Source: Planctomycetaceae bacterium (GTDB lineage Bacteria > Planctomycetota > Phycisphaerae > UBA1845 > UTPLA1). Taken from it: DNA of 64,000 nt. How positions within the stretch are numbered: position 1 is the first letter of the stretch; each line of letters opens with the position of its first letter. Of the stretch, positions 1-8,528 are shown in pieces. Below the pieces are notes generated by a model. It did no database searches, was not told the DNA's origin, and worked only from the letters and a program-made list of their open reading frames with translations. Location: the NCBI GenBank assembly GCA_011525745.1, contig WYBU01000083.1, positions 1 to 64,000 on the forward strand, in the 5' to 3' direction. Both the position numbers and the translations under genes were made by a program.

Positions 1-735
1 ATTATCTTCACGGCGCCGCACCCCGACGACCTCGAGATCGGCTGCGGCGGCACGATCGCCCGATTGGTCAAGCTCGGTTATCGCGTCGGCATGATTCACA
101 TGACGAACGGCGAGCCGACGCCGCGCGGCACGCCCGAGACGCGCGCCGCCGAATCGGCCGAAGCCGCCCGCATCCTGGGCGCGACCGTGTGCGAAACGCT
201 GAACCTGACCAACCGCGAGCTGATGGACGGCCCGCCCGCCCGGTACGCCCTGGCGACCGCTGTTCGCCGCTACCGGCCGCACATTCTGGTCGGCATGAGC
301 GGCCGGACGGTGGCCGCCTCGCCGGATCATTACCAGGCGCAGCTCATCACCGAGGCGTCGCGCTTCTACTCGCAACTGACGAAATGGGACGATCGCTTCG
401 GCGGTGCGCCGCCGCATCGCATCGAGCATCTGTGGTACCGGCCGATCGCGCGGGTGGGCGAGAACCTGCTGCATCCGGCCACGTTCGTGGTCGATATCGG
501 CGACACGATCGATCAGAAGCTGGCGGCGATACGCTGCTACAAGTCGCAGTTCGACGGCCGGCGGTGGGAGCGGCTCGAGCACTGGGTGCGGTCGATGGCG
601 GGTTTCGAGGGCGGTCATGCGGGATTTGAGTACGGCGAGTTGTACGCGCTGCCGCGGCCGCTGGGCGTGACCGATCCGATGCCGCTGTTCAAGGAATGGG
701 GCTTTCCGTCGCCGTTGAAGCCGCACGCGACATGA
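1..735 (+). CDS. PIG-L/LmbE family deacetylase, BshB1-like (5' truncated)
   Basis: The reading frame is open from the first base, so the start lies outside the window; 244 residues are visible, ending in TGA at 733. Near the visible N-terminus it carries the zinc-binding APHPDD motif followed by EIGCGGT, then TPRGTPETR, a pattern of the BshB1 branch (deacetylase acting on N-acetylglucosaminyl malate in bacillithiol synthesis). A later SPDHYQAQ block fits the second metal/catalytic region. The family hydrolyses N-acetyl groups of GlcNAc conjugates with zinc in the cytoplasm. Family assignment is firm. The bacillithiol substrate is an inference, because no other bacillithiol gene is visible. 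About 270 bases without a recognisable gene follow on this strand. Confidence 0.85.
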   Translation: MIFTAPHPDDLEIGCGGTIARLVKLGYRVGMIHMTNGEPTPRGTPETRAAESAEAARILGATVCETLNLTNRELMDGPPARYALATAVRRYRPHILVGMSGRTVAASPDHYQAQLITEASRFYSQLTKWDDRFGGAPPHRIEHLWYRPIARVGENLLHPATFVVDIGDTIDQKLAAIRCYKSQFDGRRWERLEHWVRSMAGFEGGHAGFEYGELYALPRPLGVTDPMPLFKEWGFPSPLKPHAT

Positions 736-1006
736 GTGATCTCACGGAAAAAGCCGCACCATGACGCGGGGGTGACGTCGTCAAGCCGTCACGCGTCATC
801 GGCCCTGCGATTCCGAAAAACGCACCTTGCGACGGCTTGGCCACGTCGAGGCCGACCGGCGCAGGAAGGCAACCCTTCGCTCAGATGGATTTTGGTCGAG
901 ACTTCCGCGCGATCGCGTTCTCCGCGGCGACAGCCTGGAATCGAATCGAAAGTGCCGCGCCGGCGCACCAGGGCGTGGGCGGCCTGCCGGGCGCTCGCGG
1001 AGATAC

Positions 1007-1141
1007 TCAGTCGAGCTTGATCCGCCGGCCGATGGCGCGCTTGCGTTTCAACACCTTGCGTCCGCCCGGCGTGCGCATGCGGGCGCGGAATCCCTGCTTT
1101 CGGACGCGCGAACGCTTGCTGAGTCTGCGTGGATAGTGCAT
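1007..1141 (-). CDS. rpmH: 50S ribosomal protein L34
   Basis: A 44-codon minus-strand frame that starts at ATG 1141 and stops at TGA 1007. The product is very basic and contains the L34 core: RLSKRSRVRKQGFRARM, then TPGGRKVLKRKRAIGRR. The family is 44-50 residues long and its signature is the GFRxRMxTxxGRxVLxxRRxKGR block. L34 sits in the large ribosomal subunit. A purine-rich AAAGG lies about a dozen bases before the start. rpmH is usually followed by rnpA, but no RNase P protein frame is recognisable in the roughly 270 bases downstream, so the usual pair seems split here. The gene is easily missed because of its size. Confidence 0.93.
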   Translation of the reverse strand: MHYPRRLSKRSRVRKQGFRARMRTPGGRKVLKRKRAIGRRIKLD

Positions 1142-1359
1142 GGCGATGGACTGCCTTTCGTTCTCATGCCCGCGACGCTCGCGGCGACGCGCGGGGCAAA
1201 CATGGTATGGTCGAGCACGCGCGGCGGCAACTGCCGCGTCACACGACGCGCCGGCGCGAGTCCCGGCCGTGCCGTCGGCACGCTTCGCTTGACATCGGCT
1301 GAGCGGTTAGCTAAGGTTTGAGCGCCTCAATCCTCCACGGCAACGTCCGCGAACGATTT

Positions 1360-1434
1360 GGGGCCGTAGCTCAATTGGTCCAGAGCGCCGCCCTGTCACG
1401 GCGGAGGTTGCGGGTTCGAGCCCCGTCGGCCTCG
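1360..1434 (+). tRNA. tRNA-Asp (anticodon GTC)
   Basis: A 75-base cloverleaf. The acceptor stem is GGGGCCG with CGGCCTC (one G-U pair), the D stem GCTC/GAGC, and the anticodon stem CCGCC/GGCGG encloses the loop CTGTCAC with anticodon GTC. The T arm is GCGGG-TTCGAGC-CCCGT, and the discriminator base is G as expected for Asp. The CCA end is not encoded. Confidence 0.97.
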
Positions 1435-1449
1435 TTGAATCCTTTCAGG

Positions 1450-1479
1450 CCCGATTCCGCGCGGCGGAATCGGGTTTTT
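1450..1479 (+). terminator. Intrinsic terminator after tRNA-Asp
   Basis: A perfect 11-bp stem (CCCGATTCCGC with GCGGAATCGGG, loop GCG) is followed directly by five T residues, 15 bases after the tRNA 3' end. This is a textbook Rho-independent terminator. Confidence 0.92.
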
Positions 1480-1560
1480 GGTTTCATGCAGCGATAATGC
1501 CCGGTTTAAGAGGCATTCGCCGCGCCGATTGCGCGACGGGTTATGAATAGCGTCCACGCT

Positions 1561-1635
1561 GCACGGCCAAGCGGCCGGGGGTGAAGCGCTTTTTCGCGCC
1601 ACGTTGCGCGTGCCTACGGGCCGCTTGTCCGTGCC
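1561..1635. repeat. REP-like palindrome, GGCACGGTCAAG family, copy 1
   Basis: Long imperfect palindrome with outer arms GCACGGCCAAGCGGCC and GGGCCGCTTGTCCGTGCC. It belongs to a family of about eight intergenic copies in the window whose ends read GGCAYGGTCAAG inward and CTTGACCNTGCCRCCC outward. Confidence 0.7.
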
Positions 1636-1757
1636 CCCCGTGCTCTTGGCCGCGCCACGCGCTTTACCCGGGCGCGCGTGTCGGTTCCGTCGGACTTCCC
1701 GCGGCGGCGGCGGCCGTGTATCATGTCGCACTTTGACGCCGCCAGACAGAAGGTCCG

Positions 1758-3077
1758 ATGCACCGCACCCGTGAATTACCTCGACCGTTCGCCGATCTGG
1801 GTCTCGATCCTCCGCTGCTTCGTGCGCTGTCCAAGCTCAATTTCCAGGCGCCGACCGACATTCAACGCGAGATGATCCCGCTGGTGCTGGCCGGCCGCGA
1901 CGTGCTCGGCCAGGCGCGCACGGGTACGGGCAAGACCGCGGCGTTCGGCCTGCCGATCCTTCAGCGCATTCGGCCGGACGGCGGCTTGCAGGCGCTGATC
2001 CTGGCGCCGACGCGCGAGTTGGCGGCGCAGATCGTTGGCGAATTGCGACGGTTTTCGGAGTTTCTTGAGGAAATCCATTGCGTTCCGGTGTATGGCGGGC
2101 AGCGGATTCAGCAGCAGTTGCACCTGCTGGGCCGCCGGCCGCACGTGGTCGTCGGCACCCCGGGCCGGGTGCTGGACTTGCTGGGGCGCGGGGCGTTGAG
2201 TTTTGACATGCTCGATTTCGCGGTGCTCGACGAAGTCGACCGGATGCTGGACATCGGCTTCCGCGATGACATCAAGCGGATACTTCAGCGTATCCGGCAG
2301 GAGCATCAGACCATATTCGTCTCAGCGACGCTGGATGACGAAATCAAGAGCCTGGCCCGGACGTTCACCAGGGACGCGGTCGAGGTGAACGTTTCGCGCG
2401 ACGAGATTACCGTCGACAGCGTCGAGCAGTACTACTGCACGGTCGATCCGTGGGACAAGTTCCGGCTGCTGCGGCACATTCTGAACATCGAATCGCCGCG
2501 GCTGGCGATCGTGTTCTGCAACACGAAGCACGGGGCGCGCAAGCTGGCGCGGCGATTGTTCGCGGCGGGCATCGAGGCCAAGGAAATCCACGGCGACCTG
2601 GTGCAGCAGAAACGCGAGCGCGTGATGGAGCGGTTCCGCCGGCACAAGATACCGGTGCTGGTCGCGACCGATCTGGCGTCGCGCGGCATCGACGTGACGG
2701 CCATATCGCACATCATCAACTACGACCTGCCGAAGGACATCCAGGCTTACGTGCATCGCATCGGGCGGACGGCGCGGATGGGCGCGTTCGGCAAGGCGAT
2801 CAGCCTGGTGCTGCGCGACGAGGGGCCGCAGCTCACGGAGATCGAGAAACTGATCAACAAAGAGCTGCAATCGCTGAAGCTGGACGGATTCGAGCCGTCG
2901 CAGCCGCCGAGTGAGTTCAGTGAAGCGCCGGTCGCCCGCGGCGGGCGGCCGGTCGAGGGGGCAACGCGCGGCGCGCAGGCGGGGACGACTCAGGGACAGC
3001 CTGCGACGGCGGCGTCGACGGTTCCGCGGACGCTCGGATCGAAGTTTCCCGTTTCGCGGCGAAGGCGAAGGCGGTAG
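1758..3077 (+). CDS. DEAD-box-family ATP-dependent RNA helicase (motif II DEVD)
   Basis: A 439-residue RNA helicase with all superfamily 2 blocks in order: Q-motif PTDIQ near 32, motif I ARTGTGKT (53-60), Ia PTRELA, Ib TPGR, motif II DEVD (158-161), III SAT, IV IVFCNT, V VATDLASRGID and VI HRIGRTAR. It unwinds RNA duplexes, for example in cold adaptation, ribosome assembly or degradosome function. Motif II is DEVD, not DEAD: the Walker B acid pair is kept and the third position changed. The last 70 residues form a low-complexity tail ending in a basic SRRRRRR cluster, a common RNA-anchoring extension. An AGAAGG Shine-Dalgarno precedes the ATG. The gene is followed 35 bases later by a hexamer repeat array. 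Confidence 0.93.
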   Translation: MHRTRELPRPFADLGLDPPLLRALSKLNFQAPTDIQREMIPLVLAGRDVLGQARTGTGKTAAFGLPILQRIRPDGGLQALILAPTRELAAQIVGELRRFSEFLEEIHCVPVYGGQRIQQQLHLLGRRPHVVVGTPGRVLDLLGRGALSFDMLDFAVLDEVDRMLDIGFRDDIKRILQRIRQEHQTIFVSATLDDEIKSLARTFTRDAVEVNVSRDEITVDSVEQYYCTVDPWDKFRLLRHILNIESPRLAIVFCNTKHGARKLARRLFAAGIEAKEIHGDLVQQKRERVMERFRRHKIPVLVATDLASRGIDVTAISHIINYDLPKDIQAYVHRIGRTARMGAFGKAISLVLRDEGPQLTEIEKLINKELQSLKLDGFEPSQPPSEFSEAPVARGGRPVEGATRGAQAGTTQGQPATAASTVPRTLGSKFPVSRRRRRR

Positions 3078-3112
3078 CGGCGGCGGAGGACGTCCGGGCG
3101 GCGGGGCCGAAA

Positions 3113-3178
3113 GAGTAAGATCAGGAGTAAGATTAAGATTAGGAACAGGAGTAAGAGCAGGAGCAAGATTACGATAAA
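3113..3178 (+). repeat. GAKYAR hexamer array, sense orientation, after the helicase gene
   Basis: Eleven consecutive hexamers that fit GA(G/T/A)(T/C)A(A/G) with little exception (gagtaa, gatcag, gagtaa, gattaa, gattag and so on), starting 35 bases after the helicase stop codon. Its inverted counterpart begins about 22 bases further on. Confidence 0.9.
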
Positions 3179-3199
3179 GGGCACAACGTCCGGGTCGTC

Positions 3200-3268
3200 A
3201 TCTTACTCTTAATCTTACTCCTAATCTTCTTCCTACCCTTTATCTTACTCCTGCTCTTATTCTCTGCT
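3200..3268 (-). repeat. GAKYAR hexamer array, inverted partner
   Basis: About eleven pyrimidine-rich hexamers (tcttac, tcttaa, tcttac, tcctaa and so on) that are the reverse complement of the preceding array. Together the two can fold as a long imperfect hairpin between the helicase and thioesterase genes. Confidence 0.88.
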
Positions 3269-3315
3269 TCTCCCCGGAACGGCAGAAGCGTCACCTGAGT
3301 TCGCGAGCGTGTCCC

Positions 3316-3699
3316 ATGCAATCGCCGGTTCGTCAGGGCTGTCCCGCCATTCGCGTGGTGATGATGCCGCGCGACACGAATCCTCACGGCACGATATTCG
3401 GCGGCGTGCTGCTGAGTTACATCGACCAGGCGGGGGCGGTCGAGGCGCGGCAGCTTGCGCCGCGGCGGTTCGTGACGATTGCGATCGACAAGGTCGAATT
3501 CCGTCAGCCGGTGTACGTCGGGGACGTGCTCAGCTTTTATACGTACGTTGAAAACGTGGGGCGGACGTCCGTACGCGTGCGCGTCGAGGTCGATGCGCAG
3601 CGTCACGGCGATCCGAGTCAGCACGTGCACGTGACGACGGCGACCATTGTCTATGTGGCGACTGATGAACACGGGAGCAAGACGCCGATTCGTCCCTGA
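3316..3699 (+). CDS. Acyl-CoA thioesterase, hotdog fold (YciA/BFIT type)
   Basis: A 127-residue single hotdog domain. The active-site helix region reads NPHGTIFGGVLLSYIDQAG (22 onward), which matches acyl-CoA hydrolases of the YciA type, where the N/D and the GG turn line the thioester site. A second block, FRQPVYVGDVLSFYTYVENVG, is the usual strand pair. These enzymes hydrolyse cytoplasmic acyl-CoAs. Length is normal for a single-domain member. The gene stands alone between the inverted hexamer array and a convergent minus-strand operon. The chain-length preference cannot be read from sequence. Confidence 0.88.
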   Translation: MQSPVRQGCPAIRVVMMPRDTNPHGTIFGGVLLSYIDQAGAVEARQLAPRRFVTIAIDKVEFRQPVYVGDVLSFYTYVENVGRTSVRVRVEVDAQRHGDPSQHVHVTTATIVYVATDEHGSKTPIRP

Positions 3700-3828
3700 A
3701 GCGCAATCACGGCGCGGAACCTGAACATCGATCCGGGCCGCGCGCAGCGGCGACGCGCCGGGAATCGCGCCGATATCACCTGCACGATTTCATGAACGGC
3801 GACCGTGCCCCATGTCGCGGGGCGGTTG

Positions 3829-4947
3829 CTACGAACGGGCCGGGTCCGACGTACGTGCGGCCGCTTCCCCGCGCGGCGCCGAGCGCTGGGCCATTGCCGG
3901 CGGCGAAGCGGCTTCGTCGATGCGGCCGAAGACCATGCGCCCGGCCGAGGTCTGAAGGGAACTGGTCACCGCGATGGCCACTGCGTCGCCGATGCGGTCG
4001 CGACCGCCTTCGACGACGACCATGGTGCCGTCTTCGAGATAGCCCACGCCCTGGCCCATTTCCTGCCCCGGCCGCAGGATGCGCACCTCCAGATGTTCTC
4101 CGGGCAGCACGACCGGCTTCAGCGCGTTGGCCAGATCGTTGATGTTGATCACTTCGACGCCGCGCACCTGGGCGACCTTGTTGAGGTTGTAGTCGTTCGT
4201 CACGACGCGGCCGTTGAGATGCTTGGCCAGGCTGAGCAGCTTCTGATCGACCGGCTCGGCCATCTCGGATTTGGTCAGGCCGCCTTCCATGATCTCGATG
4301 TCGACGTGCGGAGAGGTCTGAAGCTTGTTGAGCACGTCCAGCCCGCGCCGGCCGCGGTTTCGTTTGAGTTTGTCCGACGAGTCGGCCACGGCCTGAAGCT
4401 CGTTGAGCACGAATCGCGGCACGACGAGCCGCTGGTCGATGATGCGGGTCTCGATGATGTCGGCGATGCGGCCGTCGATGATGACCGAGGTGTCGAGGAT
4501 CAGGGGGCGTTGACCTTTGATCTGCTTGGCGAACTCGACGTAGGGGATGACGAATCGGATGTCGTCCTTGGTTTGCAGGATGAAGCTGACGCACAGGTAA
4601 CAGATGATCAGACCCATCACCAGTTTGGCCGTCGGCAGCAGGCCGGGGGCCTGTAGCCAGGCGAAGACGTCTCCGAACTGCGTGAGCACGAGTGACAGGC
4701 CGAAGCTGATGAGATAGCCGACGGCCAGGCCGAAAAAGATGCCGGCGATGGCGTGAAGAGATTTTCGCGGCGCGGCCCAGTCGATCGCGATCATGCCGGC
4801 GGACAGCCCCAGGCCGGCGACGAAGAGCAGCCAGGGGATGGCCGGGCTGGCGTCGGGTCGCGCCGGATCGAGGTAGGCGCTGGCATACTGCACGAACGTC
4901 GCGGTGATCATCGCGGCGAACGCCACGCGAATCAGATAAAGGAGCAT
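3829..4947 (-). CDS. Membrane PIN/TRAM-domain nuclease-like protein (YacL family)
   Basis: Chosen start ATG 4947 gives 372 residues and clears the upstream gene; longer in-frame starts would run into that gene. Four hydrophobic segments (about 5-22, 38-56, 65-88, 107-124) are followed by a PIN domain from LILDTSVIIDGR (148) with acidic residues spaced as in PIN nucleases (D152, E183, later DQK and TNDYN), then a TRAM RNA-binding domain (about 277-343). This is the YacL arrangement found in Firmicutes, Actinobacteria and others. An RNA-related role at the membrane is inferred from the domains; the function is not settled. It lies 85 bases downstream of the zinc-ribbon gene and is probably co-transcribed with it. 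Confidence 0.88.
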   Translation of the reverse strand: MLLYLIRVAFAAMITATFVQYASAYLDPARPDASPAIPWLLFVAGLGLSAGMIAIDWAAPRKSLHAIAGIFFGLAVGYLISFGLSLVLTQFGDVFAWLQAPGLLPTAKLVMGLIICYLCVSFILQTKDDIRFVIPYVEFAKQIKGQRPLILDTSVIIDGRIADIIETRIIDQRLVVPRFVLNELQAVADSSDKLKRNRGRRGLDVLNKLQTSPHVDIEIMEGGLTKSEMAEPVDQKLLSLAKHLNGRVVTNDYNLNKVAQVRGVEVININDLANALKPVVLPGEHLEVRILRPGQEMGQGVGYLEDGTMVVVEGGRDRIGDAVAIAVTSSLQTSAGRMVFGRIDEAASPPAMAQRSAPRGEAAARTSDPARS

Positions 4948-5032
4948 GCGTGTTTCCTGTTCGAAGGGCGCGCGAAACAGGGGCGAATCGGCCGGCGACT
5001 CCGCCGCGCGGACGCTGGGCGCATTATAACGA

Positions 5033-5476
5033 TCAGGGGGTCGCTTCGTCTTCGGGACCGACCGGCTTTGCGGTCGAGCGGCTGCCGTATGGCCGCCATC
5101 CGCACTTGGGACAGGCGCCGCTGGAGTTCGGCCCGCGGCGAGGATCGAAGATGGCGCCATCGGTCAGGCACTGGCGCGCGGCCACGGCCTGCTTGCCGCA
5201 GCGCGGACAATCGATCCGGGCGACGGGTCGAATCAGCGTTTTCCGGCCGCGTTCCTCCAGGTCCTCGGGGGTCAGCGTGAATCGCACGCGGCCCGCGTAC
5301 TCGTTCGCGGGGAGCGTGAAGCCGTTGCCGCAGTGGTGGCAGAACCAGTTGGTGGCGGAGTCGACCGTTTGCGGCGGTCCAGAGCGGCCCAGCAGGCGCT
5401 CGCGAAACATGTAGGCCCCGCCCGCCAGCGCCAGCAGGACGATGATGACGGAAATTCTGGAGATGGTCGACGACAC
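5033..5476 (-). CDS. Membrane-anchored zinc-ribbon protein, function unknown
   Basis: 147 residues, GTG start at 5476. One N-terminal hydrophobic helix (about 8-24) is followed by a soluble part with three CxxC pairs: CHHC (46-49), CPRC and CPKC. That is enough for one complete zinc ribbon plus an extra knuckle. No enzymatic motif is seen. It precedes the PIN/TRAM gene on the same strand with an 85-base gap, so the two membrane proteins may act together. No strong Shine-Dalgarno precedes the GTG, so the exact start is less sure than the frame. Confidence 0.7.
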   Translation of the reverse strand: MSSTISRISVIIVLLALAGGAYMFRERLLGRSGPPQTVDSATNWFCHHCGNGFTLPANEYAGRVRFTLTPEDLEERGRKTLIRPVARIDCPRCGKQAVAARQCLTDGAIFDPRRGPNSSGACPKCGWRPYGSRSTAKPVGPEDEATP

Positions 5477-5506
5477 GCAGTCACGTCTTTCGGCGGATAG
5501 GGGCGG

Positions 5507-6352
5507 CTAGTTGGGCGCCGGCCAGATCGACCAGCCGTCGCCGAAGGGGAAGCGCGAATCAACGAAGCGGTTTTCGGCGTGGCCGTCGAGGAACAGGATC
5601 GAATGCCGCGACCATTGCAGATGCCAGCCGCGCGACTGTAGTCCGCCGCCGCCGGCGCGGGCGTCGATGAACAGGTCGTTGAGCGGTGCTTCGTAGATGA
5701 CGGCGAAGCCCGAACCGCGTCCGCCGAGATTGGGTTTGATCACTCGGTTGCCCAGCGACCCCATGTCGTTGAAGGTCCAATCGCCGCCGGGGTAATAGAA
5801 GTTCATCCACCACCAGTTGATGGCGAAGCTGTTGCCGGCGGCCTGCCACGTCGGGCGGGGCTTGGGAGGATTGTTGGGATCGGGCGTTGGATTGAGGTCG
5901 ACGAGGCCGCCGGAAGAATCCGACGGGCAGGTATATACGGGGAGAACAACGCCTCCGCGGGCGGAGGGCGCGAGGTAGGCATTCAGCGGGCGCTGCTCAG
6001 CCGGATGCATGGCGAAGTCGACGTTGTTAATCAGCGGCGTGTCCGGCTCGGGCGCGACAAAGCCGCCCCAGGCATAGGGGGAGATGTACATGCCTTGGGG
6101 ATGCGGATTGATCCACGGAACGCGATCGGAATGATCCTGCATGTACATGATCAGCGCGATGCCGATCTGGCGCATATTGGAGAGGCACTGAGCGCGGCGA
6201 CCTTGTTCGCGCGCCTGAATAACGGACGGTAAAAGGATGGAAGCCAGGATTGCGAGAATGCCAATGACGATCAACAGTTCCAGCAGGGTCACCCCGTACC
6301 GCCGAAAGCGGTTGTGACCGGCGCATGTCGCTCGATGATCGGCACGAATCAT
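5507..6352 (-). CDS. Type II secretion/type IV pilin-like pseudopilin (planctomycete-type)
   Basis: 281 residues from ATG 6352; an in-frame ATG at 6382 is a possible alternative. The basic leader ends RRYG and is followed by [21 protein letters not shown], so prepilin peptidase would cut G/V with the required Glu at +5. After the helix come [19 protein letters not shown] and, near the C-terminus, [10 protein letters not shown], both hallmarks of the large pseudopilin family that is expanded in planctomycetes. It would be processed in the inner membrane and assembled or displayed outside. Its partner genes are not nearby. Gene ends 30 bases before the upstream end of the zinc-ribbon gene. Confidence 0.87.
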   Translation of the reverse strand: MIRADHRATCAGHNRFRRYGVTLLELLIVIGILAILASILLPSVIQAREQGRRAQCLSNMRQIGIALIMYMQDHSDRVPWINPHPQGMYISPYAWGGFVAPEPDTPLINNVDFAMHPAEQRPLNAYLAPSARGGVVLPVYTCPSDSSGGLVDLNPTPDPNNPPKPRPTWQAAGNSFAINWWWMNFYYPGGDWTFNDMGSLGNRVIKPNLGGRGSGFAVIYEAPLNDLFIDARAGGGGLQSRGWHLQWSRHSILFLDGHAENRFVDSRFPFGDGWSIWPAPN

Positions 6353-7133
6353 CGACACCCCATACCACCCAAGTGTCCGCATCGAATGCCCGCGTTCGCG
6401 TAAGACGCGCGCGTGACACGTGTTCGCTGTGCAAGGCGGTTGAACTGCGACGCGGGCCGAATTGCAGCACCCGACTCCGCCGCCAGCCGCCCGACCCAGC
6501 CAACGGGCACCGATACGTACGCGGCGCACGCCCGAGAACCGAGCGCCGACACGCCGCGATTGATTACGCTATTGAACCGCGGAAGTCCTGATTTGTCAAG
6601 ACATTTCGGTCGTCCGCGGCGGTCTCAGCGGACCTATACATCAGATTATATCGACTCGATTGGTCGCGCACTCTGCGGTCCAAGTCGAGCCGGTAAAGTA
6701 CATATCGGACCGATCCGCAGGCTGGTTGAGCCGCTTTCTCGAGCGGGAACGCGATTTTTGGCCGCTCATCGCGACGACCCTTCCCGAGGCCCCTTCGCAA
6801 GATTTTGATGCCGGTCGGCTGAGCCGGGTTTCGCGGATTTCGACACCCTGATTGGCTTGGGCGATGGCGCGAACTCGGTCACGGGGCAGGCAGCGTTTGC
6901 AGCCGAATTTGCGACGTAAAAAGGCACGAAGGCACGAAGGGAAGAAAGGCCCCGCGGGACGCTCGTTTGTAAGACGATTGCCTGTGGTGAGTTGCGTGGC
7001 GCGGCGTTTGAAAATCGGCGCGGGACGCGAAGCAAGCGAGCATTGGTGGTACGGGCGCCGTTGCGGCGCGCGGATGGCGGACAGAGCGGGTCAATACAAT
7101 TGAGGGCCGGCGCCAATCGTACGCTGCAATTGT
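6353..7133. other. Intergenic stretch without a recognisable gene
   Basis: Nearly 780 bases between two minus-strand genes. Base composition is slightly lower in GC around 6590-6720. The plus strand holds a short open stretch (about 6809-6919) ending in a protein-like tail, ADFDTLIGLGDGANSVTG, that may be a decayed exported-protein end, but it has no start or signal. Nothing else is supported. Confidence 0.4.
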
Positions 7134-7811
7134 TCAGCGCCGCTTGCGCCGCCCGCCGTGGTGATTTCCGCCGTGCCGCCGACTTCTTGGCGATGCGTCG
7201 GTATCCCGACCATTGGAAGCGGCGCGGAGCCGTTGAAGTTGCGCTGAAACATCCGCTAGCTGCGCCCTCAGCTCGGCGATGGCGGGGGAGTCGGCGGATG
7301 GAGTTTCTGCCGGGGCAGGTGCCGGTGCTTCGGTGACGCCCGCTTCGCCGCGTGTCGCCGCTGCGCTCGATCCGCCGCCGGTTACGCCGCCGAGGCCGGC
7401 GGGAAAGAACGTCCTCGCCCAGTGCAACGGATTGGCCAGTGCCGGATCGGGAACGCCGGCGCGCCGCAGGAATTCCTCGAATTGCTGCTGCGACTGGAGG
7501 AAGGCATCGAGGGCGCGGCTGAAATAGCGCTCGACGAAGGAGTGCAGAATATTCTGATTGGCCTGGATGACCTGGTGGAGGAGGCCGGCCGGGAACAGCC
7601 CCAGCTTGGGCGGATCGCGCTCGAGAATCATCTGAGCCAGCACCTGATTAGTGATGTCCTGGCCAGTGCTGGAATCGGTCACCTGGATTGACGTGCCGCC
7701 GCGGACGAGTTCGTACATTTCATCCTGGGTCACGTGTCGGCTGTGGGTCGCGTCGTAGAAGCGGCGATTGGGATACTTTTTGATGTGGCAAACGGCTGGT
7801 TCCGGGTTCAT
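7134..7811 (-). CDS. phaR: PHA synthesis repressor PhaR
   Basis: 225 residues, ATG at 7811 with GGGAG about eight bases upstream. The N-terminal domain IKKYPNRRFYDATHSRHVTQDEMYELVRGG (about 10-40) is the PHB/PHA accumulation regulator DNA-binding domain, followed by a PHB_acc region (QVLAQMILERDPPKLG to about residue 115). The C-terminal third is Ala/Pro-rich and low in complexity, ending in a basic HHGGRRKRR tail. PhaR represses phasin and its own gene and is released when it binds nascent PHA granules. It is divergent from the phasin gene, and the shared spacer holds two TGC-N4-GCA sites, which fits autoregulation and phasin control. Confidence 0.93.
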   Translation of the reverse strand: MNPEPAVCHIKKYPNRRFYDATHSRHVTQDEMYELVRGGTSIQVTDSSTGQDITNQVLAQMILERDPPKLGLFPAGLLHQVIQANQNILHSFVERYFSRALDAFLQSQQQFEEFLRRAGVPDPALANPLHWARTFFPAGLGGVTGGGSSAAATRGEAGVTEAPAPAPAETPSADSPAIAELRAQLADVSAQLQRLRAASNGRDTDASPRSRRHGGNHHGGRRKRR

Positions 7812-7834
7812 GACACGATCTCCCGCCGGCTAGG

Positions 7835-7844
7835 TGCAATTGCA
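7835..7844. promoter_or_regulatory. Putative PhaR operator 1 (TGC-AATT-GCA)
   Basis: A perfect 10-bp palindrome TGCAATTGCA 24 bases before the phaR start codon. It has the TGC-N4-GCA form reported for PhaR operators in other bacteria (recalled, not searched). Confidence 0.65.
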
Positions 7845-7935
7845 TCATTCTAGCACATCGGCGACGCATCGGCAACCTAAATTACAACCACAACCATATG
7901 TATATTATGGAGTTAAGACAAAGCTCCGGATTTTT

Positions 7936-7945
7936 TGCATTTGCA
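7936..7945. promoter_or_regulatory. Putative PhaR operator 2 (TGC-ATTT-GCA)
   Basis: TGCATTTGCA lies ten bases before the -35 box of the phasin promoter and has the same TGC-N4-GCA form as the site at phaR. Confidence 0.65.
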
Positions 7946-7955
7946 CAAAAAACTC

Positions 7956-7984
7956 TTGACCGGCTGCGTCACGGTCGATATACT
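7956..7984 (+). promoter_or_regulatory. Sigma-70-type promoter of the phasin gene
   Basis: TTGACC and TATACT separated by exactly 17 bases, about 55 bases before the phasin start. This is one of the best housekeeping promoter matches in the window. Confidence 0.85.
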
Positions 7985-8039
7985 TCAGGCGTCGAAAACG
8001 GAACGGGGCAAACGCAACATTCTAAACGGGAGAACCGCC

Positions 8040-8528
8040 ATGTCGACCACCATGACCGACACCGTGACACACATTTTCAAGCAGGCGACCGAGTCGTTCC
8101 AGCATGCGCTGGAGACCGGGGTGAAGATTCAGCAGGAGACGATGAAGGCGTGCTTCCAGCCGTTCGTCGGCGACGCGACGGTCGATGATTTGCGCGACCG
8201 CGGCCGCAAGGTGACGGAGGCGACGGTCAAGCTGATTCAGAAGAACTTCGACGAGTCTCAGAAGCTGTTCGACACGCAGAGCCGCCAGACGATGGACCTG
8301 CTCAAGAAGGCATTCGACGCCGCCAAGCCCGCCGACAAGGTCGACCTGTTCGAGACCACGCGGACGATCTGGCAGGATTCGCTCGACGCCATGCGCAGCT
8401 CGGTGGAGCAGATGGCCCGCGCCAATGTGCAGGTGGTCGAGAACTGGTCGTCGTACGTGTCGCAGTCGTTCAACAGCCAAGGCATGCCCGCGACCGGCGC
8501 CGAGAAGAAGGCAGTCGCCGCCAAGTAG
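8040..8528 (+). CDS. Phasin family PHA granule protein
   Basis: 162 residues from ATG 8040, preceded by GGGAG. The in-frame ATG further upstream would overlap the promoter, so it was rejected. The protein is almost entirely amphipathic helix without cysteine-rich or membrane segments; blocks such as FKQATESFQHALETGVKIQQ and LFETTRTIWQDSLDAMRSSVEQMARANVQVVENW follow the phasin pattern. Phasins coat PHA granules in the cytoplasm and limit their size. The C-terminus (GAEKKAVAAK) is a short Ala/Lys tail. Divergent from phaR and upstream of the PHA synthase genes. Confidence 0.9.
   Translation: MSTTMTDTVTHIFKQATESFQHALETGVKIQQETMKACFQPFVGDATVDDLRDRGRKVTEATVKLIQKNFDESQKLFDTQSRQTMDLLKKAFDAAKPADKVDLFETTRTIWQDSLDAMRSSVEQMARANVQVVENWSSYVSQSFNSQGMPATGAEKKAVAAK

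Noticed and set aside
6809-6919. Short plus-strand frame ending ADFDTLIGLGDGANSVTGQA
   Set aside because: Protein-like composition but no start codon with a ribosome binding site, no upstream domain and only about 36 codons. At most a remnant.
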